A stretch of DNA of 64,000 bases from Albifimbria verrucaria (GCA_020081605.1 JAHREC010000062.1:4707758-4771757); one strand, 5' to 3'. Counted from the stretch's first letter, positions 35,114 to 48,090 are shown. Numbers and translations are program-made. The notes: a model not told the origin generated them from the letters alone.

Positions 35114-37143
35114 TCAATTCTTATGTTGTGGTGCGATGTCAACATTTTGAACCTCTGTCTGGGAGCCACTCTCGTTTTTGCTCTCGTCTACTTCATCTTT
35201 CAAATCCACATCCTTTACAAGCCACATGATGAATATCATGGGTGCCAAGGCACAAGTTGCTGCGATAGCAAGGAGCTGTTGTGTCTCTCTGTAGGCCTGA
35301 TCAATTGCTACTCGCTCGGGTGTCCCAACTGCGAAACTACGTGCCACGACAATTGACTGGAATATTTTGGCTGCTTTCGATTTGGACTCAACAGGTAAAT
35401 ATCCTTGCAGCTTTGGCAAGAGGTTTGATCGCCATATGGCACCCGAAACACTACTATAGATTAGGAATTATCCAAAACTAGGAGGGTGTCCTCTTACCTT
35501 GTTCCAATGGCACCTCCGAAATTCATGCTGGCAAAAGACGCCAGTCGCAATAGCGACCTCGTCACGATCCACAACGGCTTGGACAGCAACTTGTACAGCA
35601 GTTTGATAGAAGCCACGACCTACACCGACCAACGTCTTGGCAGTTGTGAAAGAGGCTTCGTTAGCACTCTTCACCCCGTGCATATTGACCAAATAAATCT
35701 GAAGCCCTTGTCCGAGTAAGCACAAGGGCACCCCAAGAAGTATCCACAGTTTTGCTCGCTTGGAATAACGCATGCAAAGTGCGCAGATCATTGACGCGAT
35801 CTGGAACGAGACTCTCAGAGAGTTGCTGCGTGCTCCTGTCAGACATTTGATCATGCGATATTATAGACAATTACTCACTCAATGCGCGTTGCATGACCTG
35901 CAGAGAAATCCGAAGCAACTTGAAGATAGCTAGGAAAGAAAACCGAGAAGAGCGAATAGTGCATGAAGTCCAGCATAGACATGACACATGCGGCGATGAT
36001 GGTTCGCTGTCGAATGAGTTTGAAAGGCACGAAAGGCCTCTTTGCGAAAAAGCCATCCCATATCAAGAATGCGATAAACAAGATGGCACCTACAACTATC
36101 ATGGCGATAAAACTGCCGCGGCTCCAGGCCTCGCTGTTTTTAGCTCCAGTGAGAGACACAGGAACCAGGATCAAGGCAAGGCCTGCAATTAGCAGCAAAC
36201 AGCCCATGAAATCCAACTCAACCCAAACGATTTTGTATATTTTAGTCCAAATCGAATCGCTCGATCGTATATCACGGAGAACCTTAGGCCTCACCGTTTC
36301 ACTGGAGGTGTCTCTCCCATCTCGGAGCTTTCTAACGAGCAGAACCACGAGGAGTGGGAGCGAAAACATGGGGGTGACAATTGCCCACATTCCATAACCC
36401 CAGCGCCATGTCGAATGATCAAGGAAGGCCTGAGCGACGATAGTGCCTAGGTAAAGGGTCGGTATGGCGCTGATAGTTTCCGGCAACGAAAGCCATATTC
36501 CACGATTGCGTAAACTTGTAAGATCGGAGATGAAAATTTGTTGCGTAATGCTGAATCCAACACCACCTATCGCGTCAAAAAGGCCACCAACCTTCCACTG
36601 TTAGACATTTTCTACTGGGAGAATTGAAACACTTACGAAATAGGTTTCTATGTTCTGACAGGCTGCTAATAATACTAGCGATATGGCTATCAGAAGCACT
36701 GAGAAAGTGAAAAGCTCGAAACGACCAAATATCTGACGTAGAAAGTCAGTCCGAGGTCTCTGCTTAGTCGCCAATTAAATGTTCTTGTCGTACGTCAGAT
36801 AACTTTGCAACCAAAGGGTACGAAAGTAGCTTCGCAATCGTATCAACGACACGAGAAGCGCTCAATAGCGAGTGCTTGCTGAATGCGCTGGTGGCGTAAG
36901 CGCTGTAAGTCGTCGTAGTATATCCCATGAACGTGTCGATGAAGGTATACAGATACAAACTGTCTATTGTTCAGCACCACTAGCTTCTGCGTGTATCAGG
37001 AGGGCTATTTGCGCACCCAACAAATGCTGCAATGACCCATGACTTTCCAGCTTTCTTGAGCAGGTCGGATTGAACGACCCCAATGACTTTGTGCCGCGTT
37101 CATGATCATCGTCATGTTCAAGGTCGTTGTCGGATGAAGGCAT
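35114..37143 (-). CDS. Siderophore-iron transporter, MFS (Sit1/Mir type)
   Basis: 14-TM major-facilitator uptake carrier for ferric siderophores at the plasma membrane. Six exons: 37017..37143, 36794..36959, 36637..36732, 35879..36597, 35498..35825, 35114..35453. Seen in order: SDLLKKAGKSWVIAAFVG, YLYTFIDTF, YATSAFSKHSLLS, SYPLVAKLSDV, IFGRFELFTFSV, GGVGFSITQQIFISDLTSL, RGIWLSLPETISAIPTLYLG, WRWGYGMW, FFPSYLQV, GHATRI, and C-terminal LLPKLQGYLP, all standard for this family. Two breaks fit single-base loss: C run on + at 37078..37081 (early N-terminus) and A run at 35533..35536. Intron 3 (36598..36636) is only 39 nt and may also lack bases. About 590 residues. Paired with the esterase at 34089. 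Confidence 0.87.
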
Positions 37144-38898
37144 CTTGTCAAATTGAGGTGATGACAGACTCTTGGAGATATTGAATGAAAACTGAAAAAA
37201 TTACATTTAAATTAAATAAATGGATTTGATCTCGGGCGAAATATGATGCCACCAATATAGAGCTAGATATCGTTTACTATGCAGCTCAAAAGATCCATTA
37301 GCCCCCCACAACCCGATAGTGCTCCATGAATTGCCTGCCCCTGATGAAATTTTCCCTTATACGAGATCATATCGTAGGAAGAGTAGCTACAAAGGGTGGG
37401 CTCATTACCCACAAAATGTTCTCAGCTGGATGGTGTAGTGGACCTCAGACGATGCGAAGCGGGTCTCATAATCTTATCAGATCAGATCTTGTGCTGATGT
37501 GAGGCCACTCTTCCCGGTGTCGGGCGTCAGGTGGAGCAACGTTAGTCATGAATCATATGCCAAGACAGTTCGTCCTCGTGGCAATTTTTGATCCTCGGTT
37601 GACTTTTATCTCCACCAGACGAGGTTGATTGTCTTGACTGTGTCAACGCTTGATCGTCCGGAACTACGTATGCTTGGTTTGCATCCGCCACTTCATGCCA
37701 CCACAAATGCGAAAGATATACATTCTATGTTACTGAGAAATCTAAACCGCGTGTGTGTTTACTCAAATATGTAGGTATGGGGAATCTTGCCCTCTACGTA
37801 CTTGTTTCTCATCGCTCGGTCTTAGGCCCTCTGGGCATGCCCATACTTTCTCCCCAGAATTCGTAGGTCATTATGCAAGTAGGGAGCTGCAGAAACATAG
37901 TCAAATTTAGAACTTGACACACACCGTTACACCATGCGAATAATTGAATTTATGTCCTTCTATTTGTGACTATATCTCCTGAAAGCCCAGCTGTATTGGC
38001 TGCGTTGAATACAGCAATGACCCTCGTGACAGGGGTTCGCTGCCTTCATAAACTAGAAAGGTTATTCGGTAAGTGTTCTAAAGAACGATAAAGCTGTTTC
38101 ATGTGATAATCAAGAATTGCTAGACGAAGCAATCCGAACGAAAGCTCTTGAACCCAATCAGAATCCGAGGAAGATGAATAACCTTGCCCATCTTCATCCC
38201 AGTTGACGGTAATCCTTACCCTGTACCAAGCGCCTCAGTTGAGCCAAATGTCAATCAATTAGACTCGTTATGAGAATAGCTACGGTAGCATGATGGATTT
38301 ATGCGTTCCAGCTGTACACTATCGTCAAAATTTCTGTCACGTAGGTCAGAGAAATGCTAAGCTACAACCGTAATCCCCCAAGCAACTCTTGCAATTATTC
38401 TTATTCCCACTTATGGCGGTCACGCATAATTCCGATCTGACAGCTGCACTGGATGGGAGTATGCCCAACAAACAGAGCTAACATCTGTCGAATAGCCTCC
38501 GAAAGACATTGGTTTAGATTTATCCTTCACGGAGCGGTGAAAGATACGGTGGGCTGATTCAGCGCTGTATCACATTTCTTCAGCTTCAAGTGCTCTCCTG
38601 TTTCGCATAATAAGATCCACTAATTCATACAAGTAAATCCGATACGTTGAACACCATCCAAACCCCTCGCATGTCTTGCTCATTAGTATGTTATTGGCTA
38701 TGAATATGCTGGTCTCGGTTCTGGTTGACATCGTTACAACAGAAGTACCTCTTCTCTAATTATATAAACCACTTTTGAGCTGCATCCTTGTTGTTTCCCT
38801 CCTCGGTTCTTTTGGCCAGACCCGTTGCAGGTCATTTTCTTGCCTCAACACTTCCTACAATAATAACCCAGATACCGATACCTTCCTGGCAATTGAGG
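37144..38898. other. Intergenic, siderophore transporter promoter
   Basis: About 1.75 kb. Contains the iron-GATA site and, at 38761..38768, a TATATAAA word 131 bp ahead of the small secreted gene. No gene seen. Confidence 0.6.
37474..37482 (-). promoter_or_regulatory. Iron-GATA (SreA-type) site, ATCTGATAA
   Basis: Minus strand ATCTGATAA is an exact match to ATCWGATAA, the extended consensus of the fungal iron-sensing GATA repressors (SreA/Urbs1/Fep1 group). It lies about 331 bp upstream of the transporter ATG, so iron-repressed expression is inferred. Confidence 0.6.
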
Positions 38899-39147
38899 AT
38901 GAGACTTTCGGTCTTTCTAATAGGGGTGACCCTTGCCATTGGCGTTGACTGCCAAAAGTTCGCTGGGTATAGCGATTTGGACATCTGCCTCCGAAATCCT
39001 TCGTTTGGCACGTTTATTACCTGTCCTACACATCAGAACTGCGTTACAGTGCAAGGGCCTGGCTGGAACTCCATCAGTCTCAAAGAGTCTCGTCTACTAT
39101 ACAGAGGTGCGATGCCCTATTGTAACCAAGTGCAATCGATAATCTAA
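38899..39147 (+). CDS. Candidate small secreted protein
   Basis: 82 residues from ATG 38899 (the open frame begins at 38788, but this Met gives a clear signal peptide, MRLSVFLIGVTLAIGVDC). The mature part FAGYSDLDICLRNPSFGTFI, then CPTHQNCVTVQGPGW, carries five Cys in total. No family recognised. Could be an effector-like secreted peptide. The C-terminus may be wrong, because overlapping frames (for example 38933..39142) stay open and base loss is frequent in this window. A TATATAAA word upstream supports expression. Confidence 0.4.
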   Translation: MRLSVFLIGVTLAIGVDCQKFAGYSDLDICLRNPSFGTFITCPTHQNCVTVQGPGWNSISLKESRLLYRGAMPYCNQVQSII

Positions 39148-39891
39148 TCCTTTGACTCAGTGGAGGCCTTTCGGACGCCAAATTGCTATGGGCCAGTTGA
39201 GCGGCTTAGCAGGATAAATTCATGTGCACCCACTCCCCGTGGCAACCTAAACTTTCAGAGCTATCGGTGCACACCAGTTGTTTAAAATGTCTTCCTATCA
39301 CTGCCAGGTAAGACGAGCGTGGTGCTCATCAACAGTTTTGATGGTCCCTTTAGCAAGACAGACGAACTCTGATATGTGAGATGACTACAGGGATTAAACG
39401 TGCCTACGGTGATGTGGAGAGCACAATAGAGCTTACGAATATATCATGATTGAGGATGAATTCGTTGTTAGTTTGGGTGAGCATGCCTTATCTGAATGCA
39501 GGTTCTGTATTGATGATGGGATCATGTTTACACCACACGATCATGTCACTGCAAAATATCATGCATATTGACAATCTAAAATATATCGCAAGAAAGTTCC
39601 GCATGGTTTCAGGTTTGCTGTCAAATGCACAAAAGAGAGACCAATTCTTCAGTAAAGATATGCGTTAAGCTCCACACCGTCTCACCAGTCCATGAATCTT
39701 GCGACTGCAACGATCAAACTACCACCAGACTGGGGCAATGTCGGGTTTGCTATGGTTTCGTCCGAGGTATATCTTGACGTTATGTGTTAAACTAGTCCTT
39801 GAATATTTCGCATTATTTTAATCATCCGCGCAGTAATCAGTATGACAGTTCTCATTTGTGACCAGAACAAAGCCATCATAGGTAGGACATA
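39148..39891. other. Intergenic
   Basis: No supported gene; the open stretch at 39450..39668 has no motif. Confidence 0.6.
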
Positions 39892-41605
39892 TTACGCAAT
39901 TCGCTGGAAGCCCTGTCCGCTCTGATCTTGCCGCACAAACATTTCACCATTAAGATTGACTCTTCCAGTACTAGACCCGCCCTTCCACTCTTTCTGTTTT
40001 GACTGAATAAACTCTTCCTTCGACATGCCTAACAATCCACCTTTGAGAGAATACATCCACCAGCCAGAAGACGCTTGGACGGTATCAAACTGAGTGTAAT
40101 AAGTCGAAACACTCGAAGCGTCGTTGCTCAGTACTTTGGTTTTCTCAAGCGTATTGTCGCATTCAGAAGCTTTTGGATATATGCCTTCCTGGTTATGTTG
40201 ATCACAGGTTGAAACCCCAAGTTGCTGGGTACTGATGTGCGATCTGTGGTGATTTGACGTCTGCTACGGAAGGCGTTGGCAAGTTTACGAGCCAATGAAC
40301 CCGCAAAGAATGTATTCTTTTGTGGAGGTTCTTCTGCATCGTTATCCGGCTTGGATCCATTCGAGCGTGTGTGCAGTATAGATTGTGACTTGTGTGCGTT
40401 GTTCATGTGAGAGGTACACTCAAAGGTGTTTGTGCTTGAAAAAGCTCTGCAAATAATTCCAACAGATCCAGCCATTATTTTGGTCTTCAGCATGCCTTTT
40501 GGTGTATTCAGCGTAACAGGGACCGTAATATAACCAGCAGGTATGAGTTGCATGTCAACCTCGTGATACGCTACGCCATATAAAATTTTAGCTTCGTAAA
40601 ACCTGTTGTGATCCTGTGAAGGCGAAGCATTCGGAACGAAATCCATGTATTGATCTGTGGACATGCACTTGCCATCAGCGTCCCAGAGGCAAAAGGCTGT
40701 GATCCATCCTGACAAGTTGTCGAACCCACTTCCGCCGTGACGATCTGCGATGCGACTCCAAAAGTGTACGATATCTGTATCTCCTGGAGGCGCCTTGAAT
40801 GATGCGATCATGTTTTCAAGGATCGGCCGCAATAGCTTTACAAAATGTGCCGGCTCGTTGCCATACTGATTAAGTTTGCTGATGCGGCGCAAGATGTCTT
40901 CATAGTCTCGTATTTCTCCGAGGAGAGTTACATTAGGTATTCCGCACGTGCATGGGTCAAAAATGTAGTCGCTGCAAGTTTGTCAGTACTTCCTGCTGTT
41001 GAAATTCATCCTTTGTATCCAAAGCCAGTTTGTGAACTGGCTAGTTGTCTCACTCACAAGTATTTCTGCAGTGTACCCATCATTAATGCTGAGGCTATGA
41101 CACGATCTGTCTGGGTAGAGGTCGTAAAATTGGGCAAGACCCACGCGCGTAGATCAGGATCGACTATATTTTGTTCAATCAATCTAGTCATATTCTCGCA
41201 CATGGAGCCGTAATCGATGGATCCCACATCACTGAAACTTTGCTCAAGGATTAGCCCCTTTTTCCCTTCGTGGGAAACAAAGGATCCCCGAAACTCTTCG
41301 GAATGTTTATTGATGTAAAAACTGAACTGTGATAGCACAGCAAACCACACATCTTCAGGTCGGATGACAAGGTTACGGTGGTTTGTGTAGGCATCATAGG
41401 CCGCCATTACAAACCCGTTTTTCTCTGGGCGTATGCTGGTCTTCTCCAGCCATGAGTCTAAGACTGAAGACTGGATAACCTTGTCGACCTCAGCTGCATC
41501 TGGCCCCAAGGTCGTGGTGAGCAATTGATGGGTTGATGTGAGCTTCTGGTTTTGGGAATTGAAATGACGAGCCTCGTGCTTTGCGACCTTGATTGTTACA
41601 GGCAT
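39892..41605 (-). CDS. DUF4419 protein
   Basis: Fungal DUF4419 protein of unknown function, predicted cytosolic. Exons 41058..41605 and 39892..40971; intron 40972..41057 (86 nt). The start MPVTIKVAKHEARHF; then NLVIRPEDVWFAVLSQFSFY, EEFRGSFVSHEGKKGL, MMGTLQKYF joined across the intron to DYIFDPCTCGIPNVTLLGEI, HGGSGFDNLSGWITAFCLWD, HEVDMQLIPAGYITVPVTL and, after one break near 40164 (one base missing), the family end TVQASSGWWMYSLKGG. The stop is at 39892. About 540 residues. No catalytic motif is apparent. Confidence 0.85.
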
Positions 41606-42243
41606 TGTAAATGATTAATATGGAACGAAGAGACAATAAAGAAAAAATCGAGCTGAATGAGATGGCGAAGAACTCTCCCTGTTTCTACACATGACGCAAA
41701 TTCCGAATTTAGGATGGGCCGGGCAAAGTGTGGTTTCGAGCGGGGTTGACCACTGTCTAGGCTGCAGGCTCGTAGGATTCCAAACAAGATAATATACATG
41801 CTTATGCTGGAATATACTTGTACCGAGTAGAACTTGGACCGCGAGGCTTACGTAACTTATATACCCAAGATAAAATATTGATCCCCATGCTTCTGTGAGC
41901 AACATGCCACAATGAAGGAAATGTAGATTCACAGGTGGAATGCTGAATTTTAGATGCTACGGGAAATAGCACTGGTGAATTTGCTCTTGGTGAGTTGATC
42001 AGGCATTGGATATATTGAGCTTTTAAATATTTACTATTCACAAAGAGTCTAGCGTTGGCCCTTGCAATAGTGTGTAATACTTAAGAGACTAATGTCTTAC
42101 TGCATAGTAGGCATCCCTCCACAATTCTTGGCAGTATCTTAGCATACTTGAGAAACTCAAACTTCATAGACTATACTCTCGGAGCTTTCTTTATTAGAAA
42201 TGTGACATTTCTCCAGTTCCTATAAGCTACTATCTTGATTTCT
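41606..42243. other. Intergenic
   Basis: DUF4419 promoter side and fucosidase 3' flank. ORFs here are AT-rich shadows. Confidence 0.6.
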
Positions 42244-44059
42244 TTATTCACGACTTACTGCCACTGAGCCAACTGAACCTGAGTCGATGGTATAGCCTCC
42301 CGCAGTATAATTGGTTGGCTTACCTGTCAAATCTTTCTCTGAGTATAAGGTCACCACAGTGCCTGGTGAGACTCTCAAATACTGGATATCATCTGGCGCA
42401 ATACCAGCCTCAGTCAGATAGACAGAAGAAAAATTACCTTCAATAAGTGAAATTCCCTTATTCTTTGTGTCGATGGTGTTGAACAGAGAGGCACCAAACG
42501 GAAGTTGAGGGACTGGTATGTGACTACTGAAGATAAGTTTGAGAACATAGGCTGGTGATTCTGCTGGTTGTGTTGGGAGATTGATTTCCAGGCCATCCTC
42601 GTTTTGTACCCAGGCCGTAATATTGATGTAGCTGCCGGCTTCATCACCAAGAAGCAGAATACGATCGAGGGTTGACAATTCGACCAATGCCTTGGTTCCG
42701 AGGCTGTAGATAACTATATTCCCAGTAGAAGGCCATCCCAGCACAGTTGTATAGAGAATGTTTCCACTCTTGTTCCGAGTGAACCGCAAGTCGCTGCTGT
42801 TGCCTAGCATTGGCTCGGTGAAAGAACCGCCACCAGCCTTATTAGGCCCTTCTCCATAAATATCCCAGGCACGAGTGTTATAAATTGACTCGCCATAACG
42901 ACCCAAATAAGTCCCGATGTCTAGCAAAACGTTTTCCTGGTCTTTCGGTAGGACACCCGCCGCAGTAGGCGAGATATTGAGTAGCATGTTGCCATTCTTG
43001 CTCACACGGTCAAGCAAGGAATGAATCATCTGCGTAGAGTTGTAATATTTGATACCCTCCGTATAGCTCCAGCTGGAGGCGCTGATAGCATCATCGGTGA
43101 GCCAGTAGGGCCGAGTGAGTTCAGCGGGTCCGCCACGTTCCCAGTCAGCAACTGCTGATGTGTCTCGAAAACCCGAGTCAAAATGCTTGTAAGTTGTGAG
43201 CACTTCCTTATTCCACTCGACGCCACGGTTGAAGTAGTACGCTAGATACTTCAGCCGCTGCCGTTCATCAATTGAGCAGGGGTAGTCCTCGCCTTGGCAC
43301 CAGCCAGGGCTGTGAAGAGAAAAGTCGTTCCAGATCATATCAGGCTGTACATGATCGATGACCTCTCGATGCTTGTCAAACCAAAGCTGATCAGACTCGT
43401 TTTTAGGCAATTGACCAAACAGCTTCTGTAGGCTCCTACTAGCCTGTTTTGGTGCAGCACCGAAGAAGCCATTGGTGTTGAAAGCTTGGTGCATGGCTAG
43501 GACAAGTTTCATGTCGTTCTCGCGCACCAATGTAGCGAATACTTTGAGTAAATCAAGCTGTGGACCGAGTTTCACTGAGTTCCATTCGTTGACTTTGCTC
43601 TCCCACATTGAATATCCATCGTGGTGTTCCGCAACCGGGCCAGCAAACTTGGCACCAGACGCTTTGACAATCCGGATCCATGCGGCCGGGTCAAAGTCAC
43701 CCCTTCAGACGCTAGAACAGGCTTGAATTGAATGTGATGGCCTTGGAGGTCCTCTGCTCCAACAATGAAGTTCTCATAACCCCAATCTTCTGGGGCCCAT
43801 ATCGTCGTGTGTGTTCAGCGCGTTCACTTGAATCAGATCTGTACGCGTTACGACCATACCATTCACTACCAAACTGAGGAGTAGTGAAAGCACCCCAATG
43901 CCAGTATACACCAAATTTGGCATCACGAAACCATTCAGGTGCCGCATTGTGTTGATCAGTTGATTCCCAAGTTGGCTCATACACTTGTTGACTGCGTGCA
44001 ATTACTGTTACTGGGAAAATGGCACCAGCGGCCGCGCATAAGACAGTTGGAGGTTTCAT
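42244..44059 (-). CDS. GH29 alpha-L-fucosidase, secreted
   Basis: Extracellular retaining alpha-L-fucosidase acting on fucosylated xyloglucan or pectin side chains. Start 44059, [20 protein letters not shown] (signal peptide). Family motifs in order: [47 protein letters not shown] (His pair), [19 protein letters not shown] (nucleophile Asp), [36 protein letters not shown]-terminal beta-sandwich follows to the stop at 42244. No introns. Two base losses in G/C runs (near 43793..43797 and at 43700..43703) split the frame between residues of about 90 and 125. The intervening segment ([16 protein letters not shown]) is conserved, so the gene is probably intact. About 605 residues, normal. Confidence 0.9.
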
Positions 44060-46087
44060 GATTGCTGTTTATCAACAATGGTTTCAAGAGACTCGAATCT
44101 GGGTTCTGGCAGTAAATACCCAACGCCAGACCTGTATTTAAAGTGTCACAGGCATTTTCTTGCATCGGCAATTCTCCGAGCTTGCTCCAGATTCCACAAA
44201 TAACAGTTTGTTAATGATGAAGATACCTTGCTTTCTCAGAAGAATCAGGTCTTTAGGTGGAGAAGATGAGGAGACTGGGGTAAGCGTGGGTCAAAAGCCC
44301 CCAATAGCAGATGTGATCTTCAATCTCATATGCGCATCAATCAAGGCAGGGATGGATTCAAGAAAAATGGAGTTCAAATCGCGGGGAAGTGTTACACTCA
44401 GCTGTTGGATATGATCATAGGCTAAGCGCATCAAGGCGACCACCCCATACGGTATACCCATACAAGAAGGATATTAGTATAATTATTGCATGTATACTAG
44501 GTCAACCTTGGCATGCACTCGATGACACATTAGACGGAGAACTTAGCAACTCTGTATCCAAGAAAATAGCTTAGCCACTGCCCACACTGTTTCTTCCCAT
44601 GTTCATTGTCTTCGAGCTTTACCTCGAGGCTCTAGGTATGTAACTTCAACAATAGACTAAGCCATACTATTCGACCCCTGCCATCTTTGAGCTCATATGG
44701 TACGGCCAACTTCTCTGATAAATCCAAAGGACCAGATAATGCAAGTTGTCTCGCTCTGATCTGAACTTTGCAATTCAGGACTATTGGTCATTTCTTGAAT
44801 TCTGCTTGTAGGCACTAGTTCAATGTGGAACTAGCTTCCACTGCATGCTTCCCTGGACTCAGCTGGCCACATCTTGCGCAAGATATATCTGGTCAAACAG
44901 ATTTGTCACAGCAATGAATGATTTCAATTTAGTCCTCACATCGTTATCAAGACGCGACAATAGCGCCTCCTGGTAAACCTTCATTAAACCCCTCTCTATG
45001 CCAGCTAACTATATCAACACATCCGCATTCTCTCGGGACAGCCATCTCTTCACCCGCCTCCTACACCGTCGTTGAACTCTTGGAAGTGAAGGCTATTCAA
45101 GAGGCCCTTTACGTTATCTCGCATCTTCAAGCTACAGTTCTTATACCGTTGCTAACAAGCCGCAAACTGCAGGCACATGTCTCGTGCAAGGCGCCTTTCC
45201 CCATCGAGGCAAGGCAGTAGGGACCGCCTGGGCTTATAGGACAACAGATGAATGCAGACGAACATAGACAACTCCTATCATTGGCACCCATTGTACGAAC
45301 GCAACCATAGTATGGCATTTGATCATGCCAACTCGTTAACCTTTTGGTATGTCGGCATTGTCTTGATCGTACATTGTCGGTGTTGTGCGCTATATGTGCT
45401 GACTTAAAGACATGGGAAAGGGCGGGGTGAAAGACCCATAACTATCTGGGAGCTCTTGACAGCCTGGACAAATCCACTTTGAAATTGGGGCCCTGCCGTC
45501 CTTGCATGCAATCCGCGAGCTCCGCAGCCGGGGAAACAACAACCAACAAATCGACAACCAACAACTAACAACCAACAATCACCCAGCAACAATATTGGCC
45601 TATGTACCATGTAAATTCTTGTCCAACAGCGTTGGATCCAAGGTCAGCCAACAGGTTCTCCCTGGGCCTCGGCCCTTATTCCACAGATTGTGGTTACATT
45701 GACTAGAGCAAAAGGGCCTCAGCGATTCGCTTATGCAATAACATGTAATTATGGAAAGAAGCAGGAAGCCAACAACATAAGACACGTTGCAACGGCCTGG
45801 ATTTTGAGTTGGGCGTGAGAAATCATCTTGGTCTATCTCTGGTTAATTTAGCAAGTTTTTCGGCGACCAGTGAAGAAGCGTGGTGCCGTCCATCCAAGCT
45901 TTGACTGATATCATTTCACTTTTACCTCCCAGGGCGGACGCAGATTCACCACATAAACGAACGCAGAGGACGCCTGCTGATTGCCAACCTCGCCGGACAA
46001 GTGACCAACACCAACACTTCAGTAGAACCAGCCTTCGTGTTTCAAGAACTGCTCTACATGTGCCAAATCCACCATCTTCCCGCCACC
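44060..46087. other. Intergenic, about 2 kb, with CAAC-rich repeat
   Basis: No gene recognised between the fucosidase and the secreted hydrolase. It contains an AAC/CAAC low-complexity tract at 45535..45590. ORFs overlap on both strands and lack motifs. Confidence 0.6.
45535..45590 (+). repeat. CAAC/AAC simple-sequence tract
   Basis: Imperfect CAACAA/CCAACA microsatellite-like repeat of about 55 bp. Confidence 0.7.
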
Positions 46088-47290
46088 ATGAACACCTCTA
46101 CGATGCTCCCACTGGCATTTGCATTCAACCCACTCCTCGGTTTAACCTCAGCTACAGCCAGTACTTGCAGCACTAGTGGATTCTCCAACGCTGTCATTAG
46201 CCCATCCGTTGGAGGTCGGTCGACCTGTATTTCTGGTGATGTCGCTGTATCCATCAATACACCAGGGGCCAAGCTTCTTTACAAGGCACCCCATGACCAG
46301 ATGGCCTTGACAGAGACATTTGTCGAATTGTTCCAGGTGGACTCAGCACTGGGCACCAATGTTTTTGCCGGCGGTCCCAGTACCATTTCTGGTGATTACA
46401 GCATTTTCGTCAAACTTTGCGTCCCCAGCGACCATCAAAGATTAGACCAGGTTAAGACTGTGCAGTTGTTAACGCATGGGGCTACTCTTGACCATAACTA
46501 CTGGGATATCGCTCCAGGCTATAGTTATGTTGATGCGGCTTCAGAGGCAGGTTATGCAACAGTCTCCTACGACCAGTTGGGAGTAGGAAAGTCAGACCAC
46601 CCAGATCCTATTCAAGTTGTGCAAGCAACTTCCCAGGTCGCTGTCATCCATGAGTTGGTTAGACTACTCCGGAGTGCCAAACTTGGTGGGTATCGCTTCG
46701 ACAAGGTCGTGGGCGTCGGGCATAGTGCAGGAAGCACTCTGACACAAGGCATCACGACGCAATACCCCAAAGATTTCGACGCTGTGATTCTCTCTGGCAC
46801 TAGCACAAGCGCAAGTTCGGTCCCCTTGACTGTCGCAGCCTTCAATTTCATAAATGCAAATGCAGACCCGGCACCTCAGTTCAAGCACTTGCCTCCAGGC
46901 TTCCTGACGCAGCAGTCGGCTGCTGGTATACAATTTGCCTTTTATCGATACCCAAACTTTGACGAGGAAGTGTTTCGCAAGCAAGTTGCCCACAAGCAGA
47001 CAAATACGTTAGGAGTCCTGTTCACGCTAGGCAGTATCGTTGCACCATCAACAGAGTTCACTGGACCAGTTGACATTGTCAACGGCGAGAACGATCTTGT
47101 CTTCTGTGGCGGTAACTGCCTTTACCCTACCGACCAGAACATTGCGACATTGTCTATATTCTATCCAGTGGCATCCAGTGGAAGTCAAACATTTATGGCC
47201 GCTGGTGCAGGACATGCTATTGCTGCCCATAAGAGTGGGCCGGATAGCTTCAAGCATATGATCCAGTTCTTACAGACAAACAGCCTGTGA
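46088..47290 (+). CDS. Secreted alpha/beta-hydrolase (esterase/lipase-like)
   Basis: Single-exon extracellular alpha/beta-hydrolase. The open frame runs from 46001, but ATG 46088 (context CCACCATGA) gives the signal peptide MNTSTMLPLAFAFNPLLGLT. Seen: oxyanion region LLTHGATLDHNYWD, DQLGVGKSDHPDP, nucleophile elbow VGVGHSAGSTLTQG (Ser), acid strand VNGENDLVFCGGNC (Asp), and AAGAGHAIAAHKSG (His). Two Cys in the acid loop could form a disulfide. About 400 residues, intact. The family is common in fungal secretomes; the substrate is unknown. Kozak context and the cleavage-like stretch support the downstream start. Confidence 0.85.
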   Translation: MNTSTMLPLAFAFNPLLGLTSATASTCSTSGFSNAVISPSVGGRSTCISGDVAVSINTPGAKLLYKAPHDQMALTETFVELFQVDSALGTNVFAGGPSTISGDYSIFVKLCVPSDHQRLDQVKTVQLLTHGATLDHNYWDIAPGYSYVDAASEAGYATVSYDQLGVGKSDHPDPIQVVQATSQVAVIHELVRLLRSAKLGGYRFDKVVGVGHSAGSTLTQGITTQYPKDFDAVILSGTSTSASSVPLTVAAFNFINANADPAPQFKHLPPGFLTQQSAAGIQFAFYRYPNFDEEVFRKQVAHKQTNTLGVLFTLGSIVAPSTEFTGPVDIVNGENDLVFCGGNCLYPTDQNIATLSIFYPVASSGSQTFMAAGAGHAIAAHKSGPDSFKHMIQFLQTNSL

Positions 47291-48090
47291 TTGACAGATT
47301 AAGAAGTAGACGTAGAACAATAATATTGGATATAGCGTTTCTGTGTGTGTTTTTACCTCCAGTCTTTGAAGGGGTCTTTCAGGCCATTTGTGACACGGTA
47401 TTGTAAGCCCTGGAGTTATCTACCTCGAGACGCAAGATACAGCTGAATGTAAACGGCAGGCCAAACAATGTGTCGACTAATTGCCCAAATGGCAAACGAA
47501 CGTTCAGAATAAGGGATGCAGTATCGCTTGAGCGGGAACGAAGCTGAGACTTAGCAGCCACGGCTCTGCGCCGCTTTCGCCTATTTACAAACAAAGAAGC
47601 CGCAATTATATCACTGTTCCACCACTGTGGCTGGCTGACTAGTGGATTTACTTACCAGAGGACACTAACCTCCTGAACGAGTCTGGAACTCTCCAATTGG
47701 ACGCATGTGCGCCCTCCCCGTTAATGTGCATGTATGAATCCTTTTCGGAGCATTTGACATGGGTGGGTCAATAGCGTGCTGTAGCACATCTGATTGTTTG
47801 AGTCCAGCTCACGAATTCACTCCCTGATTTGGTTTCCAGCCTATGCCACGCGCAGTTCGCATCCACTTTCCGACCCGTTGTGGCGATTATATGGCTAGAT
47901 TCGCGATTATGGCCCGCCCAATCGAACAATACGCATCAAACTACCACAAACCCGGGATTCAGCAGAACAAGCATTGTTCCAGGGTGAAGGAGCGGACGAG
48001 TATCCCGGTATAAATAACTAAGTACCACCGGACGGGGTCTCAGACATGTTCAGCACTTATCACCAACATAATTCACATCACATTGCCACC
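47291..48090. other. Intergenic
   Basis: No gene seen; the downstream end holds the promoter of the Ser/Thr-rich protein. Confidence 0.6.
48009..48016 (+). promoter_or_regulatory. TATA box
   Basis: TATAAATA 82 bp before ATG 48091. Confidence 0.5.
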
